Positions 52,125 through 61,296 of a DNA stretch of 64,000 nt are shown here, in pieces. The first letter of the stretch is position 1; every line of letters begins with the position of its first letter. Both the position numbers and the translations under genes were made by a program. Source of the stretch: Afipia clevelandensis ATCC 49720 (GTDB taxonomy: Bacteria; Pseudomonadota; Alphaproteobacteria; Rhizobiales; Xanthobacteraceae); contig NZ_KB375281.1 of the NCBI RefSeq assembly GCF_000336555.1, positions 372,001 to 436,000 on the forward strand. The letters are read 5' to 3'. The notes under the pieces were generated by a model. That model was not told where the DNA came from, searched no databases, and saw only the letters and a list, made by a program, of their open reading frames with translations.

Positions 52125-55100
52125 ATGTCGTTTCGCAAGCTGCTGATCGCCAACCGCGGCGAGATCGCCATTCGCATTGCGCGCGCTGCCGCGGATGCAG
52201 GCATCGCCACGGTCGCGATCTATCCCGCGGATGATGCGCTGTCGCTGCATGTGCGCGCCGCTGACAAGGCCTGCGAAATCCCGGGACGCGGCGCGCGCGC
52301 CTATCTCGATATCGAAGGCGTGGTCACTGCCGCGAAGTCCAGTGGATGCGATGCGCTGCATCCTGGTTACGGTTTTCTCAGCGAGAACGCCGTGCTGGCG
52401 CGGCGCTGCGCCGAGGAAGGCATCGTCTTTGTCGGGCCATCACCCGCTGCGCTTGAGCTGTTCGGCGACAAGGTCGCGGCGAAGGCGCTGGCGAAACGCT
52501 GCAATGTTCCGGTGATCGAAGGCACGGTCGGCCCGACCACGCTGGACGAAGCCAAGGCGTTCTTTGCCTCACTTGGCAAGGGCGGCGCGGTCATGGTCAA
52601 GGCCATGGCTGGCGGCGGCGGGCGCGGTATGCGCGCGGTCGAGAAGGCTGAGGATCTTGAAGCGGCCTATGCGCGCTGCCAATCGGAAGCGAAGGCCGCG
52701 TTCGGCAGCGACGGCGTTTATGTCGAACGGCTGATCCGCAAGGCACGCCATATCGAGGTGCAGATCATCGGCGACCGCCACGGCGCGATCAGCCATCTGT
52801 GGGAGCGTGAATGCACCATCCAGCGCCGTAACCAGAAGCTGATCGAGGTCGCGCCAAGCCCGTCCCTGAGTGACAGCCTGCGTGCCCGCATTGTCGAAGC
52901 GGCGCGACAGCTCGCGGGCGCTGCCAATTATGACAGTCTCGGGACGTTTGAGTTTCTGGTCGATGGCGAGGCCGGCGAGGGCGACGGTGCATTTGCCTTC
53001 ATCGAAGCCAATCCGCGTCTGCAGGTCGAACACACGGTCACGGAAGAAGTGCTTGGCGTTGATCTGGTGAAATCGCAGCTTGCGGTCGCCGAGGGGGCGA
53101 CGCTGGGTTCGCTCGGGCTTGCGCAATCCTCCGTGCCATCGCCACGCGGCTTTGCGATGCAATTGCGCATCAATATGGAAGTGATGGACGCAAGCGGAGC
53201 AACCAAGCCGACGGGGGGTGTGCTTGGCGTGTTCGAGCCGCCGTCCGGGCCGGGCGTGCGCGTCGATACATTTGGTTATGCCGGCTACAAGACAAGCGCG
53301 GCATTTGACTCGCTGCTTGCGAAGGTGATTGTCCACACCCCGTCTGGGCGCTGGCAGGATGTGGTAACGAAAGCCGCGCGCACACTGCGCGAATTCCGCA
53401 TCGAGGGTGTTGCGACCAATATCCCTTTCATTCAGGCGATGCTGGCGAATCCGGATTTCATTGCCAACGAGATCAGCACGAACTTTGTTGATACGAATGT
53501 CGCCGCACTGGTTGCGGCGGCGAGCGAGCCATCGGCACCTTTGTTCTTTACCTCGGCGAGCGCAGACGCAGGTGCTGCCGCCGCGCGGAACGAGAGTGCG
53601 GGCGTTGCTCCCGCCGGGTCCGTGCCGGTTGCCGCGCCCTTGCAGGGCACGGTGGTTGCGATTCCGGTCGCGGAAGGCGACATCGTGCATCCCGGCCAGC
53701 AACTCGCGATCATTGAATCCATGAAGATGGAGCATCTGGTCACAGCGCAGCAGGGCGGCAAGGTCACCCGTATCGCGGTCAGCGATGGCACCACCCTGAT
53801 GCAGGGCGAGCCCATTCTCTACATCGAGCCGGTGGAGATGGATCAGCAGGTGGTGACCGAGGAGGCGGAGATCGACCTCGACTACATCCGTCCCGATCTT
53901 GCCGAGATGCTGGCGCGTCAGGGCAATACGCTGGATGAAAACCGGCCGCAGTCGGTCGATCGCCGCCGCAAGACCAATCAGCGGACGGCGCGAGAGAACA
54001 TCGCCCAACTGGTCGATGAGGGATCGTTCATGGAATACGGCTCACTGGCGATTGCCGCCCAGCGCCGCCGCCGTCCTGTCGATGACCTCATCAAGAACAC
54101 GCCCGCGGACGGCCTCGTTGCGGGCGTCGCGACAGTCAACGCCGCCAAGGTCGGCGAAGACAACGCGCGCTGCATGGTGATCTCATATGACTACACCGTG
54201 CTGGCCGGCACACAGGGCCATATGAACCACAAGAAGATCGACCGCATGCTGACGCTCGCCGAGCAATGGCGCATGCCGCTGGTGTTCTACGCCGAGGGTG
54301 GCGGCGGGCGGCCCGGCGACACCGATCGGCTCGGCATGACGGGTCTTGACGGCCCGTCCTTCGTGCAGTTCGCGCGGCTGTCCGGACATGTGCCCGTGGT
54401 CGGTGTCGTCTCGGGCTATTGCTTTGCGGGCAACGCGGCGATGCTCGGTTGCTGCGATGTCATCATCGCGACAGAAAATGCCTCCATCGGCATGGGCGGT
54501 CCCGCGATGATCGAGGGCGGCGGCCTTGGCGTCTATCATCCAGCCGAAGTCGGGCCGGTATCGTTCCAATCGCCGAACGGCGTCGTCGACATTCTGGTCA
54601 AGGACGAGGAAGAGGCGACCACCGCCGCCCAAAAGTATCTTTCCTATTTCCAGGGCCCGATTGCGAACTGGAAGGCCCCGGACCAGCGCCTGCTGCGCCG
54701 CGCGATTCCGGAAAACCGGTTGCGCGTCTATGACATCCGTTCGGTGATCGAACTGATCGCCGATGAAGATTCCGTCCTCGAAATCCGGCGCGATTTCGGC
54801 GTCGGCATGATCACTGCGTTTATCCGGATTGAGGGCAAGCCGTTCGGCCTGATCGCGAACAATCCCAAGCATCTCGGCGGCGCCATCGACGCCAATGCGG
54901 GCGACAAGGCCGCGCGCTTCATGCAGCTTTGCGATGCCTATGATATTCCGATTGTGTCCCTGTGTGACACGCCGGGCTTCATGGTTGGACCCGAGGCGGA
55001 GAAGACTGCGATCGTCCGCCATGTCGCACGCATGTTCGTGACCGGTGCAAGCATGACGGTGCCACTGTTCGGCATCGTGCTGCGCAAGGGTTACGGCCTT

Positions 55101-55442
55101 GGGGCGCAGTCGATGATCGGCGGCGGATTCCACGCCTCGTTCTTCACGGCGGCCTGGCCGACTGGCGAGTTCGGCGGGATGGGGCTTGAGGGATACGTGC
55201 GGCTCGGCTTCCGCAAGGAAATGGAAGCGATTGCCGATCCGGCAGAGCGGGAGACCTATTACAAGAACAAGGTCGCGGAGCTTTACGCCAATGGCAAGGC
55301 GGTCTCGATCGCGTCGGTGTTTGAGATCGACAATGTGATTGATCCGGCGGAAACCCGAACCTGGATCATGGCGGGCCTTCGTTCGGTGCCCAAGCCTGCG
55401 CCGCGCGAGCATCGCAAGCGTCCGTGTATCGACACTTGGTAA
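52125..55442 (+). CDS. single-chain biotin-dependent acyl-CoA carboxylase
   Basis: 1105 residues joining all parts of an acyl-CoA carboxylase in one chain: biotin carboxylase (about 1-450, with AMAGGGGRGMR and EANPRLQVEHTVTEE), a linker that may include the BT domain, a biotinyl domain with ESMKMEH (Lys534), and a carboxyltransferase with both halves (about 600-1100). Three-protein enzymes split these functions; single-chain versions, such as the long-chain acyl-CoA carboxylases, are less common. It would carboxylate the CoA ester made by the adjacent ligase. Good ribosome-binding site GGAGAG. Confidence 0.93.
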   Translation: MSFRKLLIANRGEIAIRIARAAADAGIATVAIYPADDALSLHVRAADKACEIPGRGARAYLDIEGVVTAAKSSGCDALHPGYGFLSENAVLARRCAEEGIVFVGPSPAALELFGDKVAAKALAKRCNVPVIEGTVGPTTLDEAKAFFASLGKGGAVMVKAMAGGGGRGMRAVEKAEDLEAAYARCQSEAKAAFGSDGVYVERLIRKARHIEVQIIGDRHGAISHLWERECTIQRRNQKLIEVAPSPSLSDSLRARIVEAARQLAGAANYDSLGTFEFLVDGEAGEGDGAFAFIEANPRLQVEHTVTEEVLGVDLVKSQLAVAEGATLGSLGLAQSSVPSPRGFAMQLRINMEVMDASGATKPTGGVLGVFEPPSGPGVRVDTFGYAGYKTSAAFDSLLAKVIVHTPSGRWQDVVTKAARTLREFRIEGVATNIPFIQAMLANPDFIANEISTNFVDTNVAALVAAASEPSAPLFFTSASADAGAAAARNESAGVAPAGSVPVAAPLQGTVVAIPVAEGDIVHPGQQLAIIESMKMEHLVTAQQGGKVTRIAVSDGTTLMQGEPILYIEPVEMDQQVVTEEAEIDLDYIRPDLAEMLARQGNTLDENRPQSVDRRRKTNQRTARENIAQLVDEGSFMEYGSLAIAAQRRRRPVDDLIKNTPADGLVAGVATVNAAKVGEDNARCMVISYDYTVLAGTQGHMNHKKIDRMLTLAEQWRMPLVFYAEGGGGRPGDTDRLGMTGLDGPSFVQFARLSGHVPVVGVVSGYCFAGNAAMLGCCDVIIATENASIGMGGPAMIEGGGLGVYHPAEVGPVSFQSPNGVVDILVKDEEEATTAAQKYLSYFQGPIANWKAPDQRLLRRAIPENRLRVYDIRSVIELIADEDSVLEIRRDFGVGMITAFIRIEGKPFGLIANNPKHLGGAIDANAGDKAARFMQLCDAYDIPIVSLCDTPGFMVGPEAEKTAIVRHVARMFVTGASMTVPLFGIVLRKGYGLGAQSMIGGGFHASFFTAAWPTGEFGGMGLEGYVRLGFRKEMEAIADPAERETYYKNKVAELYANGKAVSIASVFEIDNVIDPAETRTWIMAGLRSVPKPAPREHRKRPCIDTW

Positions 55443-55466
55443 AGCGCGCTCCGAAGGGCAGATCCT

Positions 55467-56486
55467 CTAGACGGGTCCGTCCTCGGTATTGGAGCGCTTC
55501 TGCTCATGGGGTCGCTCGAAGAAGTCCTTCGTGAGGACGGCAACTTCGGTTCTGTTTCTGGCCCGGAGCTTGCGCATGATATGGCGAAGGTGAACCTTGA
55601 CGGTGTGTTCGCTCATCCCGAGTTCGTAAGCGATCTGCTTGTTCGCCATTCCCTGACAAAGCGCTTCCACCACCATCATTTGCCGCTCGGTCAGGATATC
55701 TCCGGTCTTGACCGATGTTTCCTTGCTGCGGTCCATTGCGAGACTACTCACGGGGACAAATGTGCCGCCGGCTTCAACCAGCCGAACAGCTTCGACCGCG
55801 ACATTGAACGACAGGCTCGTCGGGATATAGCCGCGCGCGCCACCCTTGAGTGCACGAACGACATAGTTCACATCGTCGATATCCGAGACAATGATGACCG
55901 GTGTATTTGTCGCGGCCGTTTCGAGGTATTGGAGATCGTTTGCGCTCGATGCGTCAGTCCCGTCAACGAAGAACACGATGATCGAGGGGTTCAACGCGGT
56001 GCCGTCCTGCGAAGCCCTCCATGCATAGATATTCGCAAAGGCGATGATGTCGTGGCTCTTGTAGGAGATTTCGAGACAGCGAACGAAACAATCCCTGAAG
56101 AATGTGCGCGGATGAATAACGACAATGCCGGGCTTGTCTACAATATCAGATTTGTCGGCGCCGTTGACGCGCGTGACTTCATTCGGTCTGGCGGCGCTGT
56201 GGCTGTTCGCGGGGAGGCGCGGAGGTGAGCCGGAGTTGTCTGCGCCAGTTATCCGCCCTTGCTTTCCTTTGGCGAGATTCGTTTCATCGGATAGAAGATG
56301 CGAATGATGGCGGGGTTTCTTCAATCCGGGTTGCGCAGAAGTATGTGGTTGGATTGATAACTCGGGTATCTCGTCAGTTCGCTCGAGAAAACTGGAAGCA
56401 AAATTGCGGAGAGATGCTCGCTCAGAAAAGAAATTCGAGGCTGGCCGCTTCTTGTGCAATGAAAGCAAATGGCCGGTGATACTCAT
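55467..56486 (-). CDS. LuxR-family regulator with degenerate receiver
   Basis: 339 residues. Residues 1-115 have no recognised domain and may be partly untranslated. Residues 118-245 resemble a receiver, but the N-terminal acidic pair is missing (VVIHPRTF) and the conserved Lys is replaced in GYIPTSLS, so phosphorylation is doubtful. The C-terminal LuxR/FixJ HTH (about 265-325) is intact: LTERQMMVVEALCQGMANKQIAYELG-x-SEHTVKVHL. The gene faces away from the secretion locus, ends 24 bases from the carboxylase and is a candidate local regulator. Confidence 0.82.
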   Translation of the reverse strand: MSITGHLLSLHKKRPASNFFSERASLRNFASSFLERTDEIPELSIQPHTSAQPGLKKPRHHSHLLSDETNLAKGKQGRITGADNSGSPPRLPANSHSAARPNEVTRVNGADKSDIVDKPGIVVIHPRTFFRDCFVRCLEISYKSHDIIAFANIYAWRASQDGTALNPSIIVFFVDGTDASSANDLQYLETAATNTPVIIVSDIDDVNYVVRALKGGARGYIPTSLSFNVAVEAVRLVEAGGTFVPVSSLAMDRSKETSVKTGDILTERQMMVVEALCQGMANKQIAYELGMSEHTVKVHLRHIMRKLRARNRTEVAVLTKDFFERPHEQKRSNTEDGPV

Positions 56487-56600
56487 AACTCACCCCTACT
56501 GAAAATTGTCTCTTTGGCATTTCTCCGTTCGTGTGCATTCCAATTTCATGTTCAAATTTTTTTAGAACTTTAGGATACTCTGCGCTTATTGCAAGTCTGG
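56422..56600 (-). pseudogene. AT-rich coding fragment upstream of the LuxR gene (tentative)
   Basis: About 50 codons in one frame, rich in Lys, Glu and Phe with A/T-ending codons unlike the neighbours (VLKKFEHEIGMHTNGEM), ending at a stop at 56422 inside the LuxR gene's 5' end. It looks like the C-terminal scrap of a gene of foreign composition. It could also be non-coding promoter DNA. Confidence 0.2.
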
Positions 56601-56671
56601 GATGATCGAAGCTGTTTCTGCGTTGCGGGATGCGGGTTCCCGCGAAAGAACTGGCTTCGGGAATAGTCCAG

Positions 56672-57190
56672 CTATTCCGGTGTTCCTGCTGTGACAGCGT
56701 CACTGTGATCGAACACATGTGCGTCGAACAGCCTTTCCCAAAGGGAAGAGAGGTCGTCTCGCTCCGACCAGGAAATGGCAGCATTGATGCCCAAATCGAA
56801 CTGTCGCTGTCGCCATCCAAACGCCGAGCCATCCATCAGCAGAGACGCAAATCCCGCGGCGTTATGGCAGCCGTTTTCAAAATCGCGATTGTGCGAAGCG
56901 TTGAGGAGCAGGATATCCTCGCCAATCAGGCGATAGCTGATCCCCGTGATGTCCTCCCAGGCTCTTGTCTGCACAAGGCAGAGAGCTTGACCCTCGATGT
57001 TTCCGGTCTCCATCTTGGCGATGATCGTGGTCAGCATGACAATGAAGCCGATGAGGTAGGGGCTCTCCCAGGCAGCATCGGGTATCGCGCCGAGGCGGTG
57101 GCGGCTTTTAGCGACCATAGGGGAGATAACTGCGCAAGCGGCCTTTCGCGCTCTGCGAGTTTTGGAAAGATCGAGAACCCAGCGCAGCAT
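56672..57190 (-). CDS. hypothetical protein
   Basis: 172 residues from ATG 57190. A hydrophobic stretch at about 46-60 (YLIGFIVMLTTIIAKM) is flanked by charged segments. The region ALCLVQTRAWEDITGISYRLIGEDILLLNASHNRDFENGCHNAAGFASLLMDG is well structured in appearance, and the frame has normal codon bias. No family recognised. Confidence 0.5.
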   Translation of the reverse strand: MLRWVLDLSKTRRARKAACAVISPMVAKSRHRLGAIPDAAWESPYLIGFIVMLTTIIAKMETGNIEGQALCLVQTRAWEDITGISYRLIGEDILLLNASHNRDFENGCHNAAGFASLLMDGSAFGWRQRQFDLGINAAISWSERDDLSSLWERLFDAHVFDHSDAVTAGTPE

Positions 57191-57318
57191 GGTGCCGCTC
57201 CCTGTGGCCGATCCTGCGAAGGAAATCCGCGCGGCGCCCTTGTGTTAGTCGGGAACCTGCCCGATCTTACATCGAGGAGGCGCATTGCTCCAGATCAGCT
57301 TGGGAGACAGCCGGACAC

Positions 57319-57897
57319 ATGGCCGCAAGTCAGCTTCCGCCAAAACCGGATTTTGAGGCGCTGGCCGCGTCTGCGCCCGCGACGGCCGATCGCCGCACCA
57401 TGATCCTGGCCCTGATCGGAAACCTGGTCTCGAGCTGGTCGAATAACGAGAGCCTTTTCATCTATGTACTGATGATCCTGCTGAAGACGGATCAGGCTTC
57501 TGCGGCGCTCACATTCGCGACACTCAATACCACCAGGGCACGGCTGGATCTGATCCAGCGGCTGGCGAAAATCATGATCAAGGACAAGGCCCTCGATCGT
57601 TCATTGTCGAAAATCATCGACAGATTCAATGAGACAACGCACGTCCGTAACGAGTTCAACCATTGCATGTATATCGTGGATTCCGGCGGGCAGATCACTC
57701 ATACGCAGTCGATGCGGATTGTGCAGACAAAGAGCAGCCTTCAGTTCGGTGACATGAAGCCGATGGACGAAGCCCGGCTGAAAGGCATGGTCAAGACCAT
57801 CAAGGAAATGACCCGCATCAACCGCGACATCTGGGATATTTTGCCGCGGCTTGAGAGCCATCTGAGGCCGGCGGCGGACCGGGTCGACGACCGCTGA
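57319..57897 (+). CDS. hypothetical helical protein
   Basis: 192 residues from ATG 57319. It is largely helical with a hydrophobic region (LIGNLVSSWSNNESLFIYVLMILL) at about 31-55 and a soluble C-terminal half rich in Lys, Arg and Asp. I recognise no catalytic motif. Normal codon use suggests a genuine gene. It precedes the secretion locus by about 200 bases and may or may not belong to it. Confidence 0.55.
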   Translation: MAASQLPPKPDFEALAASAPATADRRTMILALIGNLVSSWSNNESLFIYVLMILLKTDQASAALTFATLNTTRARLDLIQRLAKIMIKDKALDRSLSKIIDRFNETTHVRNEFNHCMYIVDSGGQITHTQSMRIVQTKSSLQFGDMKPMDEARLKGMVKTIKEMTRINRDIWDILPRLESHLRPAADRVDDR

Positions 57898-58094
57898 TCT
57901 CAAGTTCACGACAACGGTGGATAACGCACGAAGGTGCTTTCCTTGTCGTGGGCTTCGCGGCGGGACATGCTATCATCCGGGCTCGTGGTAAATGCATCCC
58001 GTGTCGGGGACCCGCCATTTATCCGGTTGTAAATCTCAAATCGCTGTCGCTTTCTGCGAGTCAAGTTACTCGATAGCATTATCGCGTCTCTCGC

Positions 58095-58271
58095 ATGACG
58101 TATGTCCGTTTCCGAAAGAGGTGGAAAGCGGTTCGCGGGCTAACGCCTTATGGCTACGCGCGATGCTCGAATGTGCGGCTATTCCCCGACTGCGACATGG
58201 ACAAGGCTGACGATGCGGAGTTTCGCAAATCATTGCGGAAGGTTCGCGTCAACCGCATCGTGGCGCATTGA
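58095..58271 (+). CDS. possible small basic protein, 58 residues
   Basis: A 58-codon frame from ATG 58095 to TGA 58271, shorter than the usual size cut-off. It is basic at the N-terminus (MTYVRFRKRWKAVRGL) and acidic in the middle (DCDMDKADDAEF), with two cysteines. No ribosome-binding site is obvious. The frame has protein-like composition and sits 70 bases before the repeat-protein gene. It could be a chaperone-like or leader peptide, or chance. Confidence 0.35.
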   Translation: MTYVRFRKRWKAVRGLTPYGYARCSNVRLFPDCDMDKADDAEFRKSLRKVRVNRIVAH

Positions 58272-58340
58272 TCATCGCAGACGCAGAAGATCAGCGATTT
58301 TCGAGGCGACGAGATGCTCCTTACTCAACGGGAGTCCGTC

Positions 58341-59150
58341 ATGGGTCATCATTATCAACCCAAGCCGAAGAAGCCAGATCCAAGTTCTGACCAGAAGCAG
58401 GATCAGGATCAAGACCAGAAGCAGGCCAACTTGCAGGCGCAGCTTCAGGGTCAGGGCCAGCTTCAGGGCCAAGGCCAGGCGCAAGCCCAGCTTGCTGTTC
58501 AGTCGCTTGATTCCAAGAGCGAGAACGACAACGAGAATGATAACGACAACAAGAACAGCAACAGCAACGACAACAAGCTCGACAACGATGTCGACAACAA
58601 GGTCAGCAACAAGACCGAGAACAGCGTCGACAACAGCCTCGACAACAAGGTCGAGAACAAGGTCGAGAATACGATCGACAACAAGGTCAACGTCGATGTG
58701 GACGTCAAGGTCGACCTCGACCTCAGCGCCGACGGCCTCAGCAGCCCGGTGATCGATCTGTCATGCCTGAGCGACGTGCATGGCTCGGTCATTATGCCGG
58801 ACGTGGTGAACCAGAAGCTCGACGGCGATGGCAACCAGTTCAACCTCGATCAGGTCAACAATCTGGTCGACAATGACTCGGTATGCGATGCGAAGGTGTC
58901 CTTCAAGGGTGGCGAAGACGGCCACGGCTTCTCGATGGATGCCAAGATCGAAGGCGGCGACGTCAAGATGGATTCGAAGATCGAAGACATCGCGGGCAAC
59001 AGCGCGACGGGTGCGATTGCAAGTGCCGATGCGGCCCTGACGCAGGACGCCTTCACCCAGACGATTACGCAGGGTGCGAACATTCAGTTCAACAGCGTCA
59101 CGATGAATGTCGCCGGCGACGACTGGTCCGACGAACACAATCTGGGCTGA
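58341..59150 (+). CDS. Q-rich / D-N-rich repeat protein, putative type I secretion substrate
   Basis: 269 residues from ATG 58341, low-complexity and very acidic. Residues 18-54 are Gln-rich (QKQDQDQDQ, LQGQGQ). Residues 60-79 are Asn/Asp/Ser-rich. Residues 80-130 show a strict four-residue period: a V/L/I/T followed by D/E/S, N and K/S/D/T, repeated about nine times and continuing as a V-D-L-D type strand pattern. The C-terminal 130 residues look globular with a G-x-Q-F-N-like motif (TQGANIQFN). No N-terminal signal peptide and no GGxGxD repeats. An intrinsic terminator follows. Its location upstream of secretion genes suggests an exported substrate. Confidence 0.65.
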   Translation: MGHHYQPKPKKPDPSSDQKQDQDQDQKQANLQAQLQGQGQLQGQGQAQAQLAVQSLDSKSENDNENDNDNKNSNSNDNKLDNDVDNKVSNKTENSVDNSLDNKVENKVENTIDNKVNVDVDVKVDLDLSADGLSSPVIDLSCLSDVHGSVIMPDVVNQKLDGDGNQFNLDQVNNLVDNDSVCDAKVSFKGGEDGHGFSMDAKIEGGDVKMDSKIEDIAGNSATGAIASADAALTQDAFTQTITQGANIQFNSVTMNVAGDDWSDEHNLG

Positions 59151-59163
59151 TCCCGAGCATTCC

Positions 59164-59192
59164 CCCGCGCGGCGCTCGCCGCGCGGGTTTTT
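59164..59192 (+). terminator. intrinsic terminator after the repeat-protein gene
   Basis: CCCGCGCGGC and GCCGCGCGGG form a perfect 10-bp stem (59164-59173, 59178-59187) with a GCTC loop, then TTTTT (59188-59192). It begins 13 bases after the stop codon and probably lets the first substrate be expressed above the downstream transporter genes. Confidence 0.9.
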
Positions 59193-59279
59193 CCTTGACG
59201 TTCCTCGCAATGAAACGATGTCCCGCCGCAGACAGTCCGCGGAGCCGTCGTTTGCGTGAGCCTGACACAGGAGGCTCTC

Positions 59280-61238
59280 ATGGTGCCCGGCGGCGTAACC
59301 GAAGTGGTTTGGCATTTCGCGGGATACCTGCAGATCATCAACGATACCGCGCGGGATCGTATTGACTACGACCCTTACCGGCTCAAAAGCGCACAAGACG
59401 ATTACACGACCCCCCGTCCGAATTATGAAGCAAATCCGGATTTCGATCCCCTCGAGACGCAGGGTCTGAAGGTTCCAGCCCTGTTGCCCTTTGAAGACTT
59501 TCAGAATCCTCATCTCTTTCCCCTGAGGTCCCTGAGCAAGGCCCTGCCGGAGGCAGACTCCGATTACGGAGATCCGGATGCGTTGCCGAGACTCCTGGCG
59601 CCGCGTGGTGTCGGGGGAGGCGGAGGAGGAACCGAGTTCAAGATCACGGTCCAATATCAGGAGGGCGGCCAGCAGACCGAGCTGGACATCAAGCAGCACA
59701 ATTTCATGATGGACGACGACATCGTGCTGGTGACGCCGAATGGCGATTGCGTCGTTTGCGATGCCGCGCCTGTCGTAGCTCATGTCGAGCAGATCGCGGA
59801 CCATAGCCAGGCTATCGTTGAAGAGATGGCGAACGAGGCCAATGGCCAGATTCCGAGCGAGTGGTGGATTCCGCAGAATGGAAGCGGCGTCACAGAGTTC
59901 ATCAAAGTTTATAATGAAAATCAGGTATCTCAGGAGGGCCTGCCGGGACCGCATTCCGTCGAGGCCGGTTATTATCTGAACGGAGAACTCCAGACGCCGG
60001 CACCTGAATCGCCGGCCGAGACGCCACTCCCCGAACCCGCGCCTGAGCCTGATTTCGGCAATGGTCTGGGGCAGTGGGCGGAGACGGGAGCCAACGATAG
60101 CTGGAACGCCACTTTGGTCGTCGACCTGAGCGAGTCCGGCCGCTCGATGATCGTGATGGGTGATTACTTTAAGACAAACGCAATCTTCCAGACCAATTCG
60201 CTCATAGACCGTGACCATATCACCATGAGCGGCGGCGACGCGCTTCCGGTTTCGGATGGCAGCAATGTGACGGACAACATTGCCGATTTTATCCAACAGC
60301 CGGGAATCTACACTGATCTGAAAGTATCCTTCGCCGGGCCGCACTGGAGCGTCGATGTCGTGGAAGGAAACTACTACAGCGTCAACACCATCGTGCAGAT
60401 GAACTACCTGTCGGACAACGACATCATTGTTCAGAAGAGTGCCGATACGCACTATGAGCTCTATTCCGGCGGAAATGAAGAGGGAAATCTGACAGAACTG
60501 TTCGACGGGTCCATTCACTATGACCTGATCATTGTCGCCGGCGCATATCACGGCATGAACGTGATTTTCCAGAACAACATCCTGCTGAACGACGATTTCA
60601 TCAAGATGTTTGGAAACGGACTCGACACATCTCAATCCGCAGCGTCAGGACTGAATGAGCTCACCAACAAAGCGACCATCGAGAACATCGGCGACGACAA
60701 CTTTCAGCCGATGGATACAGGTCTCGAGAGTGTGGTGAGTGCGATCAGCGGCGGCGCCACGACTCTCGATCCGTCCTACGGGAGGTTCGTAGACGGGTCC
60801 GGCGGCGAGTTCAACGTGCTTTATGTCAAAGGGGACTACTACGATATCAACGCGGTCTGGCAGACCAACGTCATCACCGACGTCAACATCGTCATGCAAT
60901 TTCTCGACCCGCCGTCGGCTGCGGCCCTTGCCCGGGATGCCGATGGTGCCGAGACGCAGTCGGTCATGGCGGGAAAAAACCTTCTGACCAACGATGCCGC
61001 GATTGTCGATGTGGGCGCCACCAATACGTATGTGAACGGCCAGATCTACGGCGACACCATTCTCGTTCAGGCCAATCTTTTACCGACCGATAAAGACCAG
61101 GCGCTGACGCACGATGCGCAGGCGCTGGTTCCAGAACTGGTGGCATTTGTAGCGGAAAGTCAAAACGAAGCGTTGCCGGTTCAACCGGTGGTGATCGCGC
61201 CGCCACATGACGATGCGATCGCAAACGTGCTGCACTGA
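59280..61238 (+). CDS. large repeat protein with G-x-Y-x3-N-x-[IV]-x-Q-x-N motif, putative secreted
   Basis: 652 residues from ATG 59280, chosen because AGGAGG lies 6-7 bases upstream; a GTG at 59256 is the alternative. After a Pro-rich N-terminal region and a G6 stretch, a motif is repeated: residues 294-306, 363-375, 421-433 and 518-530 all read G-x-Y-x-x-x-N-x-[IV]-x-Q-x-N, with the preceding hydrophobic run and a following D/N-x-x-I also conserved; a degenerate copy is at about 586-599. There is a Pro-rich spacer at 240-258. No RTX nonapeptides, no signal peptide. Function unknown; adhesin- or fibre-like is a guess. Transcribed with the transporter. Confidence 0.65.
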   Translation: MVPGGVTEVVWHFAGYLQIINDTARDRIDYDPYRLKSAQDDYTTPRPNYEANPDFDPLETQGLKVPALLPFEDFQNPHLFPLRSLSKALPEADSDYGDPDALPRLLAPRGVGGGGGGTEFKITVQYQEGGQQTELDIKQHNFMMDDDIVLVTPNGDCVVCDAAPVVAHVEQIADHSQAIVEEMANEANGQIPSEWWIPQNGSGVTEFIKVYNENQVSQEGLPGPHSVEAGYYLNGELQTPAPESPAETPLPEPAPEPDFGNGLGQWAETGANDSWNATLVVDLSESGRSMIVMGDYFKTNAIFQTNSLIDRDHITMSGGDALPVSDGSNVTDNIADFIQQPGIYTDLKVSFAGPHWSVDVVEGNYYSVNTIVQMNYLSDNDIIVQKSADTHYELYSGGNEEGNLTELFDGSIHYDLIIVAGAYHGMNVIFQNNILLNDDFIKMFGNGLDTSQSAASGLNELTNKATIENIGDDNFQPMDTGLESVVSAISGGATTLDPSYGRFVDGSGGEFNVLYVKGDYYDINAVWQTNVITDVNIVMQFLDPPSAAALARDADGAETQSVMAGKNLLTNDAAIVDVGATNTYVNGQIYGDTILVQANLLPTDKDQALTHDAQALVPELVAFVAESQNEALPVQPVVIAPPHDDAIANVLH

Positions 61239-61296
61239 CATGAACGAATGGAAACGCGTACTGGATTGAACCGGGACGCAGGTGGAGGCCGGGGGA

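Noticed and set aside
58430-58720. Regular short repeats that could suggest a CRISPR or tandem-repeat array
   Set aside because: Units are three to twelve bases, imperfect, and in phase with codons for Q/G and D/N/K repeats; they are coding low complexity.
58761-60635. 624-codon frame antisense to the 652-residue repeat protein
   Set aside because: I considered which strand is real. The sense frame has AGGAGG before its ATG, an upstream terminator, repeats at the protein level and co-orientation with the exporter; the antisense frame has none of these.
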